Below, one piece after another: positions 16,260 to 24,992 of a stretch of DNA of 34,151 nucleotides (position 1 is its first letter; every line of letters begins with the position of its first letter). The notes beneath the pieces are model-generated. The model did no database searches. It was not told the origin of the DNA and worked only from the letters and a program-made list of their open reading frames with translations. The DNA lies in NCBI GenBank assembly GCA_027482995.1, contig JAIXVM010000077.1:1-34151 (forward strand). The letters run 5' to 3'. A program made the position numbers and the translations under genes. The stretch comes from Hyphomonadaceae bacterium. GTDB lineage: Bacteria; Pseudomonadota; Alphaproteobacteria; Caulobacterales; Hyphomonadaceae.

Positions 16260-16931
16260 ATGTCCGACGTTCTGATGCCCCGCGCCACTGCCGTCTGGCT
16301 GCTCGACAACACGACGCTGACCTTCGCCCAGATCGCGAAATTCTGCGGGCTTCACCATCTCGAGGTGAAGGGCATCGCCGACGGCGACGTCGCCGAGAAC
16401 ATGCGCGGCGTGGACCCGATTGCCGGCGGCATCCTCTCACGCGAGGAAATCGCCCGCGGCGAGGAAGACGGCGCTTACGAGCTGAAAGTCGAGCAGTCGC
16501 GCATCGACCATATCCCGCAGCCGAAACGCAAGGGCAGCCGCTATACGCCGGTGATCCGCCGCGCCGACAAGCCGGACGCGGTCGCGTGGTTCATCCGCAA
16601 CCACCCGGAAGTCTCCGATGCGCAGGTGATCAAGCTGATCGGCACGACCAAGGCGACGATCAACAACGTGCGCGACAAGTCCCACTGGAACGCGACCAAC
16701 ATCAAGCCGGTGGATCCGGTGACGCTGGGCCTGTGCAGCCAGATCGAGCTCGACGAAGTGATCGCGAAGGCCGCCGACAAGCGCCGCAAGATGGACGCCG
16801 AAAAGGCCGCCCGCTCCGAAGGCCCGGGTCTTGCACCTGCGCAGGACACGCCCGCGCCGTTCGTTCCGGAGCCGGCCGAGGCTTACAAGAAGAACATCTC
16901 CGCCGACGACGTGTTCCGCGACTTCGAGTGA
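16260..16931 (+). CDS. trcR: DUF1013 family, TrcR-type cell cycle transcriptional regulator
   Basis: MSDVLMPRATAVWLLDNTTLTFAQIAKFCGLHHLEVKGIADGDVAENMRGVDPI...LTREEI-like block...RYTPVIRRADKPDAVAWFIRNHPEVSDAQVIKLIGTTKATINNVRDKSHWN; start ATG 16260. Confidence 0.88.
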   Translation: MSDVLMPRATAVWLLDNTTLTFAQIAKFCGLHHLEVKGIADGDVAENMRGVDPIAGGILSREEIARGEEDGAYELKVEQSRIDHIPQPKRKGSRYTPVIRRADKPDAVAWFIRNHPEVSDAQVIKLIGTTKATINNVRDKSHWNATNIKPVDPVTLGLCSQIELDEVIAKAADKRRKMDAEKAARSEGPGLAPAQDTPAPFVPEPAEAYKKNISADDVFRDFE

Positions 16932-16947
16932 TCATGCAGGTGGGTGG

Positions 16948-17466
16948 TCAGTCCGCCCGCCTGAGGAACACATAGAAGGCCCCTGCCCCGCCATGCCGGG
17001 GATGGGATTCGGCGTAACCTGATACGAGGCGCCGGGCCGGGGGCGATTCCAGCCAGAGCAGGAAGTTGCGGCGCAGGACGCCCTGCCCTTCCTTGCCCTT
17101 GCCGGTGATGACGAGCACGCAGCGCACACCGTCCGCCTGCTGATTTTCGAGGAATGCGGGAAGCGCGCGCGCCGCGCTGGCCTGGGTGTGGCCGTGCAGA
17201 TCGAACGTGGCGGCGATGGTGAGCTTGCCGCGCCGGACCTTCTTCTCACCGCTCCGTTCGGCCGGCGCGCCGGGCGCTTTGGGCGCTGGCGGTTGTTTGG
17301 GGCGGGCAGCGGGGGCTGGCGCCGGCGGGTCGAGGTCCTGACCGCCTGCGCCGAGCGCTTCGGAAAACGCGTCAAGATCGGCCGTACGCGGACCAATCGG
17401 CTTGACCGTCGCCGCGACCCGCGCCCAGGCGAGGGCTTCTTCCGGCGACAGGCTGCGGCGTTTCAT
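16948..17466 (-). CDS. Smr/MutS2-domain protein
   Basis: FDLHGHTQASAARALPAFLENQQADGVRCVLVITGKGKEGQGVLRRNFLLWL...AESHPRHGGAGAFYVFLRR; ATG overlaps the mltA stop (ATGA). Confidence 0.88.
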   Translation of the reverse strand: MKRRSLSPEEALAWARVAATVKPIGPRTADLDAFSEALGAGGQDLDPPAPAPAARPKQPPAPKAPGAPAERSGEKKVRRGKLTIAATFDLHGHTQASAARALPAFLENQQADGVRCVLVITGKGKEGQGVLRRNFLLWLESPPARRLVSGYAESHPRHGGAGAFYVFLRRAD

Positions 17467-18704
17467 CAGCCGGGCTGGTCCGAAGTTGGCAAGGCGGCGA
17501 CGAGGCCGGCGGCAAACATCCGGGCCGCCACCGCGCGCGGCAGCAACACCCAGAGCCGTCCCGGCGCATTCATCGTGCCGGCGCGGTTGCCCGCCTCGAC
17601 ACCCGTGCCGAAATAGATGTCGCCCCGGACCGGGCCCTTGATGGCGCCGCCGGTATCCTGCGCGATCAGCAGGCCGGACCAATCGCCGCCGAGGCTTGGC
17701 GCGCTGGTCTGCACGAACATCGGCACGCCGAGCGCATGGAACGCCGGGTCCACCGCCATCGAGCCCATCGCGGTGAGCGGGGTGTTGTGCGCCCCAACCG
17801 GGCCGAGGGCGGGGTCGCCTTCCGGAAGGGACTGGAAGAACACGAAGCGTGGATTGATGTTCATGGCCTCGCGCACTTCGGCGGCGCTGGCGCGGTCCAT
17901 CCAGGCGCGGATGCCCTGCATGGACGCTTCGCCGCGCGTGATCCGGCCGGTTTCGATGAGCCAGTTGACTACGGACTTGAAGGGCTGACCGTTATGGGCC
18001 GCGTAGCCCGCACGAAGGGTTTTGCCATCCGGGAAGGTGAGACGGCCCGATCCCTGGACCTGCAGGAAGAAGACATCCGACGGATGGGCGTAGGCAATCG
18101 CAGGCCCGCCGCGCGCGGTGATGTCGGCGCGGGGCGGATACGGACGGGTCGAGCCATCGGCGAGGCGCTGCAGCGGAGAATCGCCATTCTCGACAAAGTC
18201 CGGCGGCACCGCAAAGACAGGCTCGGTGAACGGCGCTTCGGGCGAACGGCGCGCTTCGTACATCGGCTCGAAATAGCCGGTGAACTTCTGCTTGCCGTCC
18301 TTGTCGATGATCTCGATGGGCACGAATTGGGTTTCGAAGATCGCGCGGGCGGCGGCCTCGTCCGGGGCGGCGATCAAGGCCGCGCAGCCAGGTTCCCAGT
18401 CCCCGGCCGATCCGGCCCAGGGCACGCTGAGGGACAAGGGCGCATCCCAAGCGCGGCGGGTGAAGCGGTCGCAGGTGCGCCGGAAGGCTTCAACGGGCGC
18501 GGTGAGCGCGGCGGCATTCCAACCCGGCAGTTCGGCATAGGTGGCCGGACCTGCTGCAGGCGCCGGGCCGGGCGTGGGGGCAGACGGCGTTGAGGGCACG
18601 GTGGGCGCCACGGGCGGCGGGGCGGTTGGCCCGGCCGGCGTCGGCGCCGACTGGCAACCGGCAAGAATGAAGAGCGCGAGAAGACCGTATCGTGAGACGT
18701 GCAT
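17466..18704 (-). CDS. mltA: Membrane-bound lytic murein transglycosylase A
   Basis: Lipobox FILAGC; TGYFEPMYEARRSPEAPF...YPPRADI...FLQVQGSGRLTFPDGKTLRAGYAAHNGQPFKS...FFQSLPEGDPALGPVGAHNTPLTAMGSMAVDP...IAQDTGGAIKGPVRGDIYFGTG. Confidence 0.93.
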   Translation of the reverse strand: MHVSRYGLLALFILAGCQSAPTPAGPTAPPPVAPTVPSTPSAPTPGPAPAAGPATYAELPGWNAAALTAPVEAFRRTCDRFTRRAWDAPLSLSVPWAGSAGDWEPGCAALIAAPDEAAARAIFETQFVPIEIIDKDGKQKFTGYFEPMYEARRSPEAPFTEPVFAVPPDFVENGDSPLQRLADGSTRPYPPRADITARGGPAIAYAHPSDVFFLQVQGSGRLTFPDGKTLRAGYAAHNGQPFKSVVNWLIETGRITRGEASMQGIRAWMDRASAAEVREAMNINPRFVFFQSLPEGDPALGPVGAHNTPLTAMGSMAVDPAFHALGVPMFVQTSAPSLGGDWSGLLIAQDTGGAIKGPVRGDIYFGTGVEAGNRAGTMNAPGRLWVLLPRAVAARMFAAGLVAALPTSDQPG

Positions 18705-18782
18705 CACGGGTTTATGCCGCGAAAGCCGTTCGCGTGTCACGCTTACAATGTGCTTATCGTGCGCCTCGCAGGCGAAGCCGGG

Positions 18783-19400
18783 TCAGCCCGCGACTTCGAC
18801 GTCGTCCAGCAGCCAGTTCGGATCGCTCGCCGTGACGATGCGCTTGAAGGTCCAGATCTCGCGGGCGGTGCGGGTGGTTTCGCCATCGCCAAGCTCGGCA
18901 TCGTAACGCACGGATACTCGGGCGAGATTGCCTTCGAGTTCGGCGCGGTCGATCTCGGCGCGCTTGATGCGGAGGAGCTCGAACGGGCGCTCGCCCGAGG
19001 CGTCGCGGGCGCTGATGGCGGCGTCCCAGGCCTGGTACACGTCATCATCCAGCAGCGGGCGAAGCGCGGCGCGGTCACCGCGGGCATAGGCACCGACGAT
19101 CAGGGTGTAGGCCGCCTTGGCGCCGCGGAGGAAGTCCTCGGCGGTGAAGGACTGGTCGGCGTTGTAGATCTCTTCGAGACCGCCGGCTGCGGGGCCAGTG
19201 AAGGACGGGCGCTCCGGCTCAGCCCGGCGGGGTTGGGGCGCGGCGGCTTCGGGCGTGCTTTTGCGCTGCTGCTCCGGCGCCGGTGACGGACGCTGCATCG
19301 GACGCTCATCGCCGCCCTTGCCGAGCGCCACATAAAGCCGCCACAGCACGAAGAGTGCCACGGCTGCCAGGATGAGGACTTCGATCACGGGGTTCGACAT
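18783..19400 (-). CDS. Tim44/TimA-domain protein
   Basis: N-terminal TM MSNPVIEVLILAAVALFVLWRLYVALGK; FTAEDFLRGAKAAYTLIVGAYARGDRAALRPLLDDDVYQAWDAAI...EIWTFKRIVTASDPNWLLDDVE. Confidence 0.85.
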   Translation of the reverse strand: MSNPVIEVLILAAVALFVLWRLYVALGKGGDERPMQRPSPAPEQQRKSTPEAAAPQPRRAEPERPSFTGPAAGGLEEIYNADQSFTAEDFLRGAKAAYTLIVGAYARGDRAALRPLLDDDVYQAWDAAISARDASGERPFELLRIKRAEIDRAELEGNLARVSVRYDAELGDGETTRTAREIWTFKRIVTASDPNWLLDDVEVAG

Positions 19401-19557
19401 TTTGAGCGTGGGTTCCTTAATCAATCCAAAGGTGTTCAGCGTAGATAGTGCAGGCAAGACGTCCCTGCCAGCCTTTGCGTTGCGCGGCCAAGGGGCGCAT
19501 GATAGCGGGCGCCAAGGGGGCCCTGCCCGCCCGGCCCTTGAAAGTAGAGGATTGATC

Positions 19558-20055
19558 ATGACAGATACCAGCGCGCCCGCAAACCCCGGCCCTGAGGGCG
19601 CGGCGCCTCCCCCGGCCTCCTTGAGGGTGCTTGGGCAGTATGTGAAGGATCTTTCATTCGAGAATCCGGGCCATGCCCCGGTCCAGACGCAGCCGAACAT
19701 CGATCTGGGCATCGATGTGGGCGCCGCCCCGCACGCCGACGGCAACGGGATGTTCGAAGTGTCGCTGAAACTCTCGGCGCGGGCGGTTGCGGGCGAGACG
19801 ACGCTGTTCATTACCGAGCTGGATTATGCGGGCCTCTTCCAGTTGCAGAACGTGACCGAGAAGCAGATCGAGCCGATGCTGCTGATCGAGTGCCCGCGTC
19901 TGCTGTTTCCCTTCGCACGGCGCATCATTGCCGAGATCACCCGCGAAGGCGGCTTCCCGCCCCTGCTGATCGACCCGGTCGATTTCGTGCAGCTCTACCA
20001 GTCGCAATACCGCAAGGCGGCCGAGCGGGCCGCCGGCGCTGAAGCGGGCAGCTAG
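19558..20055 (+). CDS. secB: Protein-export chaperone SecB
   Basis: LGQYVKDLSFENPGHAP...FEVSLKLSARAVAGETTLFITELDYAGLFQLQNV...IECPRLLFPFARRIIAEITREGGFPPLLIDPVDFVQLYQ. Confidence 0.96.
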   Translation: MTDTSAPANPGPEGAAPPPASLRVLGQYVKDLSFENPGHAPVQTQPNIDLGIDVGAAPHADGNGMFEVSLKLSARAVAGETTLFITELDYAGLFQLQNVTEKQIEPMLLIECPRLLFPFARRIIAEITREGGFPPLLIDPVDFVQLYQSQYRKAAERAAGAEAGS

Positions 20056-20753
20056 TTCACCAGCTTCCAGAGCGCGCCATCGCCGAGCTTCTCGATGAAG
20101 GCGGCGTGCGCCGCCAGTTCCTCGAATGTGACCGGCCGGGCAATCGGTTTCGGGCGCTGCAAAGCCGGCGGGCGGGCGTCACTGCCTTCCGCGCCGCTGT
20201 CGCCCTCGAAGCTGAAGGCGCGGGCGCGGCCGCCGCGCAGTTCGAGATAGACGCTGGCGAGCAGCTGGCTATCGAGCAACGCGCCGTGGAAGGTGCGGCT
20301 TTCCAGCGAGATGTCGAACCGTTTGCAGAGCGCATCGAGGCTGGCGGGCGCGCCGGGGAAACGCTTGCGGGCCATCGCCACGGTGTCGATCCAGCGCTCT
20401 TCCGGGATCGGCGGACGGCCGCACCGGTCGAGCTCCGCATTCAGGAAGCCCCGGTCGAACGACGCATTGTGGGCGACGAGCGTCGCATCGCCGAGGAAGC
20501 TGAGGAAGGCGTCCACAATGTCCGGATGCTCGAAGGGCGGCTCATCTTTCAGGTCTGCGTCGGTTATGCCGGTGATGCGGATGGTGGCTTCGGAGACGGG
20601 CTTTCCCGGATTGATCCGGCGGCGGAAGGTGCGCCCGGTCGGGATATAGTTGATGAGTTCGACCGCGCCGATCTCGATGATGCGCTCGCCCTGCGAGGGG
20701 TCGAGACCGGTCGTCTCGGTATCGAAGGCAATCTCGCGAATCCGGGTGGTCAT
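20052..20753 (-). CDS. dnaQ: DNA polymerase III epsilon subunit
   Basis: [54 protein letters not shown]...[17 protein letters not shown]...LDALCKRF. Confidence 0.95.
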   Translation of the reverse strand: MTTRIREIAFDTETTGLDPSQGERIIEIGAVELINYIPTGRTFRRRINPGKPVSEATIRITGITDADLKDEPPFEHPDIVDAFLSFLGDATLVAHNASFDRGFLNAELDRCGRPPIPEERWIDTVAMARKRFPGAPASLDALCKRFDISLESRTFHGALLDSQLLASVYLELRGGRARAFSFEGDSGAEGSDARPPALQRPKPIARPVTFEELAAHAAFIEKLGDGALWKLVN

Positions 20754-21358
20754 GAGGTCGCTCCTTCGGCGAGGCGGTGCATGAGGGCGATTATGCTTCG
20801 AACCTGGTCGCGGGCAAAGTCAAAGCCATGCGCGGTGGAGAGTATAAAGTCGGCGCGGGCGCGCTTTTCGGCGTCCGGCAACTGGCGGGCGAGGATGGCC
20901 TCGAAAGCCTCGGGCGTCATGCCGGGCCGAGCGAGGACGCGGGCGCGCTGAACGGCCGGCGGCGCGGACACCACCATCGTGAAATCGCAATGGGCGTCAC
21001 CGCCCGTTTCAAACAGCAGGGGTATGTCCAGTACGCAGAAGCGGGCGCCGTCCGCGTGCGAGCGCTGGCGGAACTCGACCTGCGCCGCGCCGGCGAGCGG
21101 GTGGACGATGCGCTCAAGCCGCTTCATCGCCTCGGGATTGTCGAGCACGTGGGTGCGCAAGACCGTCCGGTCGACGGCGCCATTTGAGGTCACGCCCGGA
21201 AAGGCGGCTTCGATCGGTCCCACGGCCGCGCCGCCCTCGGCATAGAGCGCATGAACTGCGGCGTCGGCGTCGTACACCACGACGCCGTCCTCCCGGAACA
21301 GGGTGGCGGTTGCCGATTTACCCATGCCGATTGAACCCGTCAGTCCAAGGACAATCAT
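20750..21358 (-). CDS. coaE: Dephospho-CoA kinase
   Basis: [39 protein letters not shown]...[13 protein letters not shown]. Confidence 0.95.
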   Translation of the reverse strand: MIVLGLTGSIGMGKSATATLFREDGVVVYDADAAVHALYAEGGAAVGPIEAAFPGVTSNGAVDRTVLRTHVLDNPEAMKRLERIVHPLAGAAQVEFRQRSHADGARFCVLDIPLLFETGGDAHCDFTMVVSAPPAVQRARVLARPGMTPEAFEAILARQLPDAEKRARADFILSTAHGFDFARDQVRSIIALMHRLAEGATS

Positions 21359-22170
21359 TGGACGGCCTCCAGCAACGAGCGGGCGCGCGCATGGGCCGCG
21401 GCGAGATCGGGCCGGGTTCCGAACCAGAGTTCAAAACTGAATGAGGCCTGCGCGACGAGCATGCCGAGGCCATCGAGCGCGCGCCAGCCCTGACGGCGGG
21501 CTTCGGTGAGCGCGGCGGCGGCGCCCTTGCCATAACTGATATCGTAGAAGATGCCGCCGGCCGACTGGGGCAGCTCGAACGCGCCGCCGCTATGGCCGAG
21601 GCTGAGCGTGTTGATGACGACGCTGGCTTTCGCCGCTTCGCGCAGGCCTGTCTCGAGGGGGAGAATGCGCGCCGAGGGCGCAAGGTCGAGCGCCAGCGCT
21701 TCGGCGCGCGCGATCGTCCGGTTACAGATGGTCAGCCGGGCACCGCGCCGCGCAAGCACGTCGGCCACCGCACGGGCGGATCCCCCTGCCCCAAACAGGA
21801 AAACCTCGCGGCCGTCGACCGCGATATCGCCAAAGTCCAGCGTCAGCGCGAAGCCCGGCGCATCCGTGTTCTCGGCACGCCAACCGCCGCCCGGTGCCGG
21901 CACGAGTGTATTGGCCGCACCGATGCGGCGGGCGGTGTCACCTGCGCTGACGGCGAGGCGAAGCGCTTCTTCTTTATGCGGCAAGGTGACGTTGAGGCCC
22001 GCCGCCTTGTGCCCGGACAAGGAGGCGAGCGCGGTTGCAAGCTCGCCGGTCTTGACTTCAAGCGCGGCATAAACGGCGTCGATCCCGTTCTGGCGAAGCC
22101 AATAGTTATGGATGTAAGGCGACAGGGAGTGCGCTACGGGATCCCCGATGACGCCGAGCAGACCGGTCAT
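21355..22170 (-). CDS. aroE: Shikimate dehydrogenase
   Basis: [29 protein letters not shown]...[15 protein letters not shown]...RIGAANTL...NTDAPGF...[20 protein letters not shown]. Confidence 0.95.
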   Translation of the reverse strand: MTGLLGVIGDPVAHSLSPYIHNYWLRQNGIDAVYAALEVKTGELATALASLSGHKAAGLNVTLPHKEEALRLAVSAGDTARRIGAANTLVPAPGGGWRAENTDAPGFALTLDFGDIAVDGREVFLFGAGGSARAVADVLARRGARLTICNRTIARAEALALDLAPSARILPLETGLREAAKASVVINTLSLGHSGGAFELPQSAGGIFYDISYGKGAAAALTEARRQGWRALDGLGMLVAQASFSFELWFGTRPDLAAAHARARSLLEAVQ

Positions 22171-22763
22171 TGCGGCAACACCTTCCGGACACGGAGATAA
22201 TCCAGCAGCGGAAGCAGCGGCAGGCCGAGGATCGAGAAGTAATCGCCTTCGATGCTGGAGAAAAGCTGCGCGCCGACTCCCTCCAACTGGTAAGCGCCAA
22301 CAGTGGACAGGAGGCTATCGCCGCACTGCTCCATGTAGGCCTCGATGAATTCAGGTGTCAGAGGCCGCATCGTCAGGCGCGGGCGCGCGAGATGCCGCCA
22401 GACGGGGCGACCGTCCTCACACACGACGATCGCGGTTTCGAGCGTATGGCTCTTGCCGGAGAGCCGGGTGAGATGACTGCGGGCCTCGGCCAGGTCTGCC
22501 GGTTTGTCGAAGGCCTCGTTGCCGAGCGCCAGCATCTGGTCGCCGCCGATGACGAGGCCGCCGCGCGCCGAGGACACACGCACGGCTTTCAGCTCCGCGA
22601 GCTGCATGGCCTGGTCGCGAACCGGGACGCCTTCGGCCCGCAGACTTGTGCGGTACGAAGCTTCATCGACATTCGGCGCCACGCTATCGGCGGCCACGCC
22701 GGCCGCGGCGAGGAGTGCGCGCCGACTGGCGCTGCCCGAAGCGAGCGTGACAGCAAGGCTCAC
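22167..22763 (-). CDS. maf: Maf family nucleotide pyrophosphatase
   Basis: LASGSASRRALLAAAGV...VIGGDQMLALGNEAFDKPADLAEARSHLTRLSGKSHTLETAIVV...EAYMEQCGDSLLSTVGAYQLEGVGAQLFSSIEGDYFSILGLPLLPLLDYLR. Confidence 0.92.
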   Translation of the reverse strand: MSLAVTLASGSASRRALLAAAGVAADSVAPNVDEASYRTSLRAEGVPVRDQAMQLAELKAVRVSSARGGLVIGGDQMLALGNEAFDKPADLAEARSHLTRLSGKSHTLETAIVVCEDGRPVWRHLARPRLTMRPLTPEFIEAYMEQCGDSLLSTVGAYQLEGVGAQLFSSIEGDYFSILGLPLLPLLDYLRVRKVLPQ

Positions 22764-23602
22764 GTCTGGCCCCGGCGTTCAGAGAGAAGGTTGAGGATGG
22801 CGGCGGCGGTCTCTTCGACCGAGCGGCGGGAGACATCGATGGTTTTCCACTTGTTGCGCTGGAACAGGCGGTTCGCCTGCGTGATCTCTTCGCGCACCGC
22901 TTCTTCGTCGGCATAGTCGCCGGCATCGTCCTGGTTCAGCGACATCAGCCGCTGTCGCCGGATCTGCACGAGGCGCTCGGCTGAAATCTTGAGGCCCACG
23001 ACAAGCGGGCCCTTGTCGCCGAGGCGTTCCAGAAAGTCGGGCAGCGGGGCGCCGGGGACCAGCGGAATATTGCCCGCGCGCACCTTGCGGTTGGCGAGAT
23101 AGACGCAGGTGGGTGTCTTCGACGTGCGGCTGACGCCGAGCAGGATGACATCGGCGCCGACCAGGCTTTCCATGTTCTGCCCATCATCATGCGCGAGCGT
23201 AAAGTTGATCGCTTCCATCCGCTCGAAATAATCCTCGTCCATCGCGTGCTGGCCAGCGACACGGTTGTTGGCGGCGACGCCCAGATGGCGGCTGAGCATG
23301 GCGATCGAGGGATCGAGAACCGGTAGTGTCGGGATGCTCCGCTCACGGCAGAAGGCTTCCAGCCGGCCGCGCAGCGCCGCGTCGGAGATCGTATACCAGA
23401 CGACGCCGGGCGCCGCCTCGATCTCGCGGGTGACGCGCTCAAGCTGGCGTTCGGAGCGGACGAGGTAGTAATTGTGCTCGAGCGGCTGGACATTCTCGAA
23501 CTGGGCGCAGGCTGCCCGCTGGACGGCGTTCAGCGTTTCGCCCGTCGAGTCGGAGACGAGGTGCACATTGAAGTAGATGGCGGGCCGGACCGGGCGTGTC
23601 AT
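22760..23602 (-). CDS. Pyruvate,phosphate dikinase/PEP synthase regulatory protein (DUF299/UPF0085 kinase-pyrophosphorylase)
   Basis: FNVHLVSDSTGETLNAVQRAACAQF...AINFTLAHDDGQNMESLVGADVILLGVSRTSKTPTCVYLANRKVRAGNIPLVPGAPLP; start ATG 23602. Confidence 0.93.
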   Translation of the reverse strand: MTRPVRPAIYFNVHLVSDSTGETLNAVQRAACAQFENVQPLEHNYYLVRSERQLERVTREIEAAPGVVWYTISDAALRGRLEAFCRERSIPTLPVLDPSIAMLSRHLGVAANNRVAGQHAMDEDYFERMEAINFTLAHDDGQNMESLVGADVILLGVSRTSKTPTCVYLANRKVRAGNIPLVPGAPLPDFLERLGDKGPLVVGLKISAERLVQIRRQRLMSLNQDDAGDYADEEAVREEITQANRLFQRNKWKTIDVSRRSVEETAAAILNLLSERRGQT

Positions 23603-23628
23603 GGAGCTTCTCTTGCCGGGGGTTCGGG

Positions 23629-23637
23629 CTTTGCACA
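23629..23637 (+). promoter_or_regulatory. DnaA-box-like site
   Basis: CTTTGCACA, one mismatch (position 1) to TTWTNCACA. Confidence 0.45.
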
Positions 23638-23688
23638 AGGGTTGTGACTCGCCTGTGAATTGCGGCCCGCTCCACAAGGAGTCACACG

Positions 23689-23697
23689 GTTTCCACA
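23689..23697 (+). promoter_or_regulatory. DnaA-box-like site
   Basis: GTTTCCACA, one mismatch (position 1) to TTWTNCACA. Confidence 0.5.
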
Positions 23698-23759
23698 GGG
23701 ATACGAATTCGACTCCTGGCTGATCCCTGCTTGTTCCGCGGTGTGACTCGGCGGCGCCG

Positions 23760-23775
23760 TTAACCTCGCGTTAAC
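23760..23775 (+). promoter_or_regulatory. CtrA-binding-type site
   Basis: TTAACCTCGCGTTAAC matches TTAA-N7-TTAAC exactly. Confidence 0.75.
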
Positions 23776-23833
23776 CATTGATCGAAGTGAGGAATCCTCC
23801 AGCGCGTCCGAATGCCCCAAGCTGTGACTCGGT

Positions 23834-23842
23834 TGTGGATTT
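23834..23842 (-). promoter_or_regulatory. DnaA-box-like site, weak
   Basis: Minus strand AAATCCACA, two mismatches to TTATCCACA. Confidence 0.35.
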
Positions 23843-23946
23843 TGGTGGACAAGCCCGGATAAACCGGGCTCTCCAAGAATCCAGCAGCATCATAAGTATA
23901 AGCGCCCTCACGGGCTCATTTGAATGGGATTGAAAGGGGTAGAGCG

Positions 23947-24984
23947 ATGGCCGGCGCCAGCGGGAAGAAATTCTTGGACGTGCTTGCAGGACAGGCAGTC
24001 TCCCCTCCCCCGGTCTGGATGATGCGCCAGGCGGGCCGCCATCTTCCGGAATATCTGGAAACACGGTCGCAGGCGCGGGACTTTCTCGACTTCTGCTACA
24101 CACCGTCCCTCGCTTCCGAAGCTACGCTCCAGCCGGTGCGCCGCTATGGCATGGACGCTGCCATCCTGTTCGCGGACATCCTGCTGATCCTCGATGCGAT
24201 GGGTCTCGATGTCGCTTTCGAAAAGGGTGAAGGCCCGCTGGTGGAGGTGATCCACAAGGCTTCCGATCTCGCCCGGGTTCAGCCCCAAGCTGCCGCGGAC
24301 AAGCTTTCCCCCGTGTATGAGACCGTGTCGCGCGTGAAGGCGCAGCTGCCGGCCTCGTGCGCGTTGATCGGGTTTGCCGGATCGCCTTGGACAGTGACGC
24401 TGTATGCGGTCGAAGGCCGGGGCAAGACGGACAAGTCGATGGCCTGGCGCTGGGCGCACGGGCGGCCGGATGAGCTGGCCGCGGCCATGGATCTGGTGAC
24501 GGAAGCGACCGCCCATTATCTTGCCCGGCAGGTTGAGGCTGGCGCCGACGCGCTGATGCTGTTCGACAGCTGGGCCGAGGGCCTGCCAGACAATATCTTC
24601 CACGAAGTGATCATTGCCCCCACCCAAAAGCTGGTCGCCCGGCTTCGGGAGATGGGCGTGACGGTGCCGATCATCGGTTTCCCGCGCGGCGCAGGCGTGA
24701 TGGTGCCGGACTATGTGAAGGCCACGGGTGTGACCGGTGTGGGCCTCGATACCGCCGCTTCACCAGCCTTCATCAATGCCTCCCTGCCCAAGAACTTCCC
24801 GGTTCAGGGTCACCTCGATCCCCTGCTGCTGATCGAGGGGGGCGCGCGTCTTGACGCACGTGTCGACCAAATTCTGGACGCCTACCGCGGCCGGCCCCAT
24901 ATCTTCAATCTCGGGCACGGGGTTCGCCCCGAAACGCCGATCGCGAATGTCGAGCGCGTGCTGAACCGGATTCGAAAGGGATAA
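23947..24984 (+). CDS. hemE: Uroporphyrinogen decarboxylase
   Basis: PPVWMMRQAGRHLPEYLETR...GFAGSPWTVTLYAVEGRG...DSWAEGLPDNIF...GHGVRPETPIANVERVL; start ATG 23947. Confidence 0.96.
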   Translation: MAGASGKKFLDVLAGQAVSPPPVWMMRQAGRHLPEYLETRSQARDFLDFCYTPSLASEATLQPVRRYGMDAAILFADILLILDAMGLDVAFEKGEGPLVEVIHKASDLARVQPQAAADKLSPVYETVSRVKAQLPASCALIGFAGSPWTVTLYAVEGRGKTDKSMAWRWAHGRPDELAAAMDLVTEATAHYLARQVEAGADALMLFDSWAEGLPDNIFHEVIIAPTQKLVARLREMGVTVPIIGFPRGAGVMVPDYVKATGVTGVGLDTAASPAFINASLPKNFPVQGHLDPLLLIEGGARLDARVDQILDAYRGRPHIFNLGHGVRPETPIANVERVLNRIRKG

Positions 24985-24992
24985 GTCTGCCC

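Larger units (their letters stand above)
23603..23946. other. Candidate chromosomal replication origin (oriC)
   Basis: Divergent intergenic region between DUF299 and hemE, the same neighbourhood as the Caulobacter origin; contains DnaA-like boxes, a CtrA-type site, clustered GANTC sites and repeated TGTGACTC. Confidence 0.75.
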
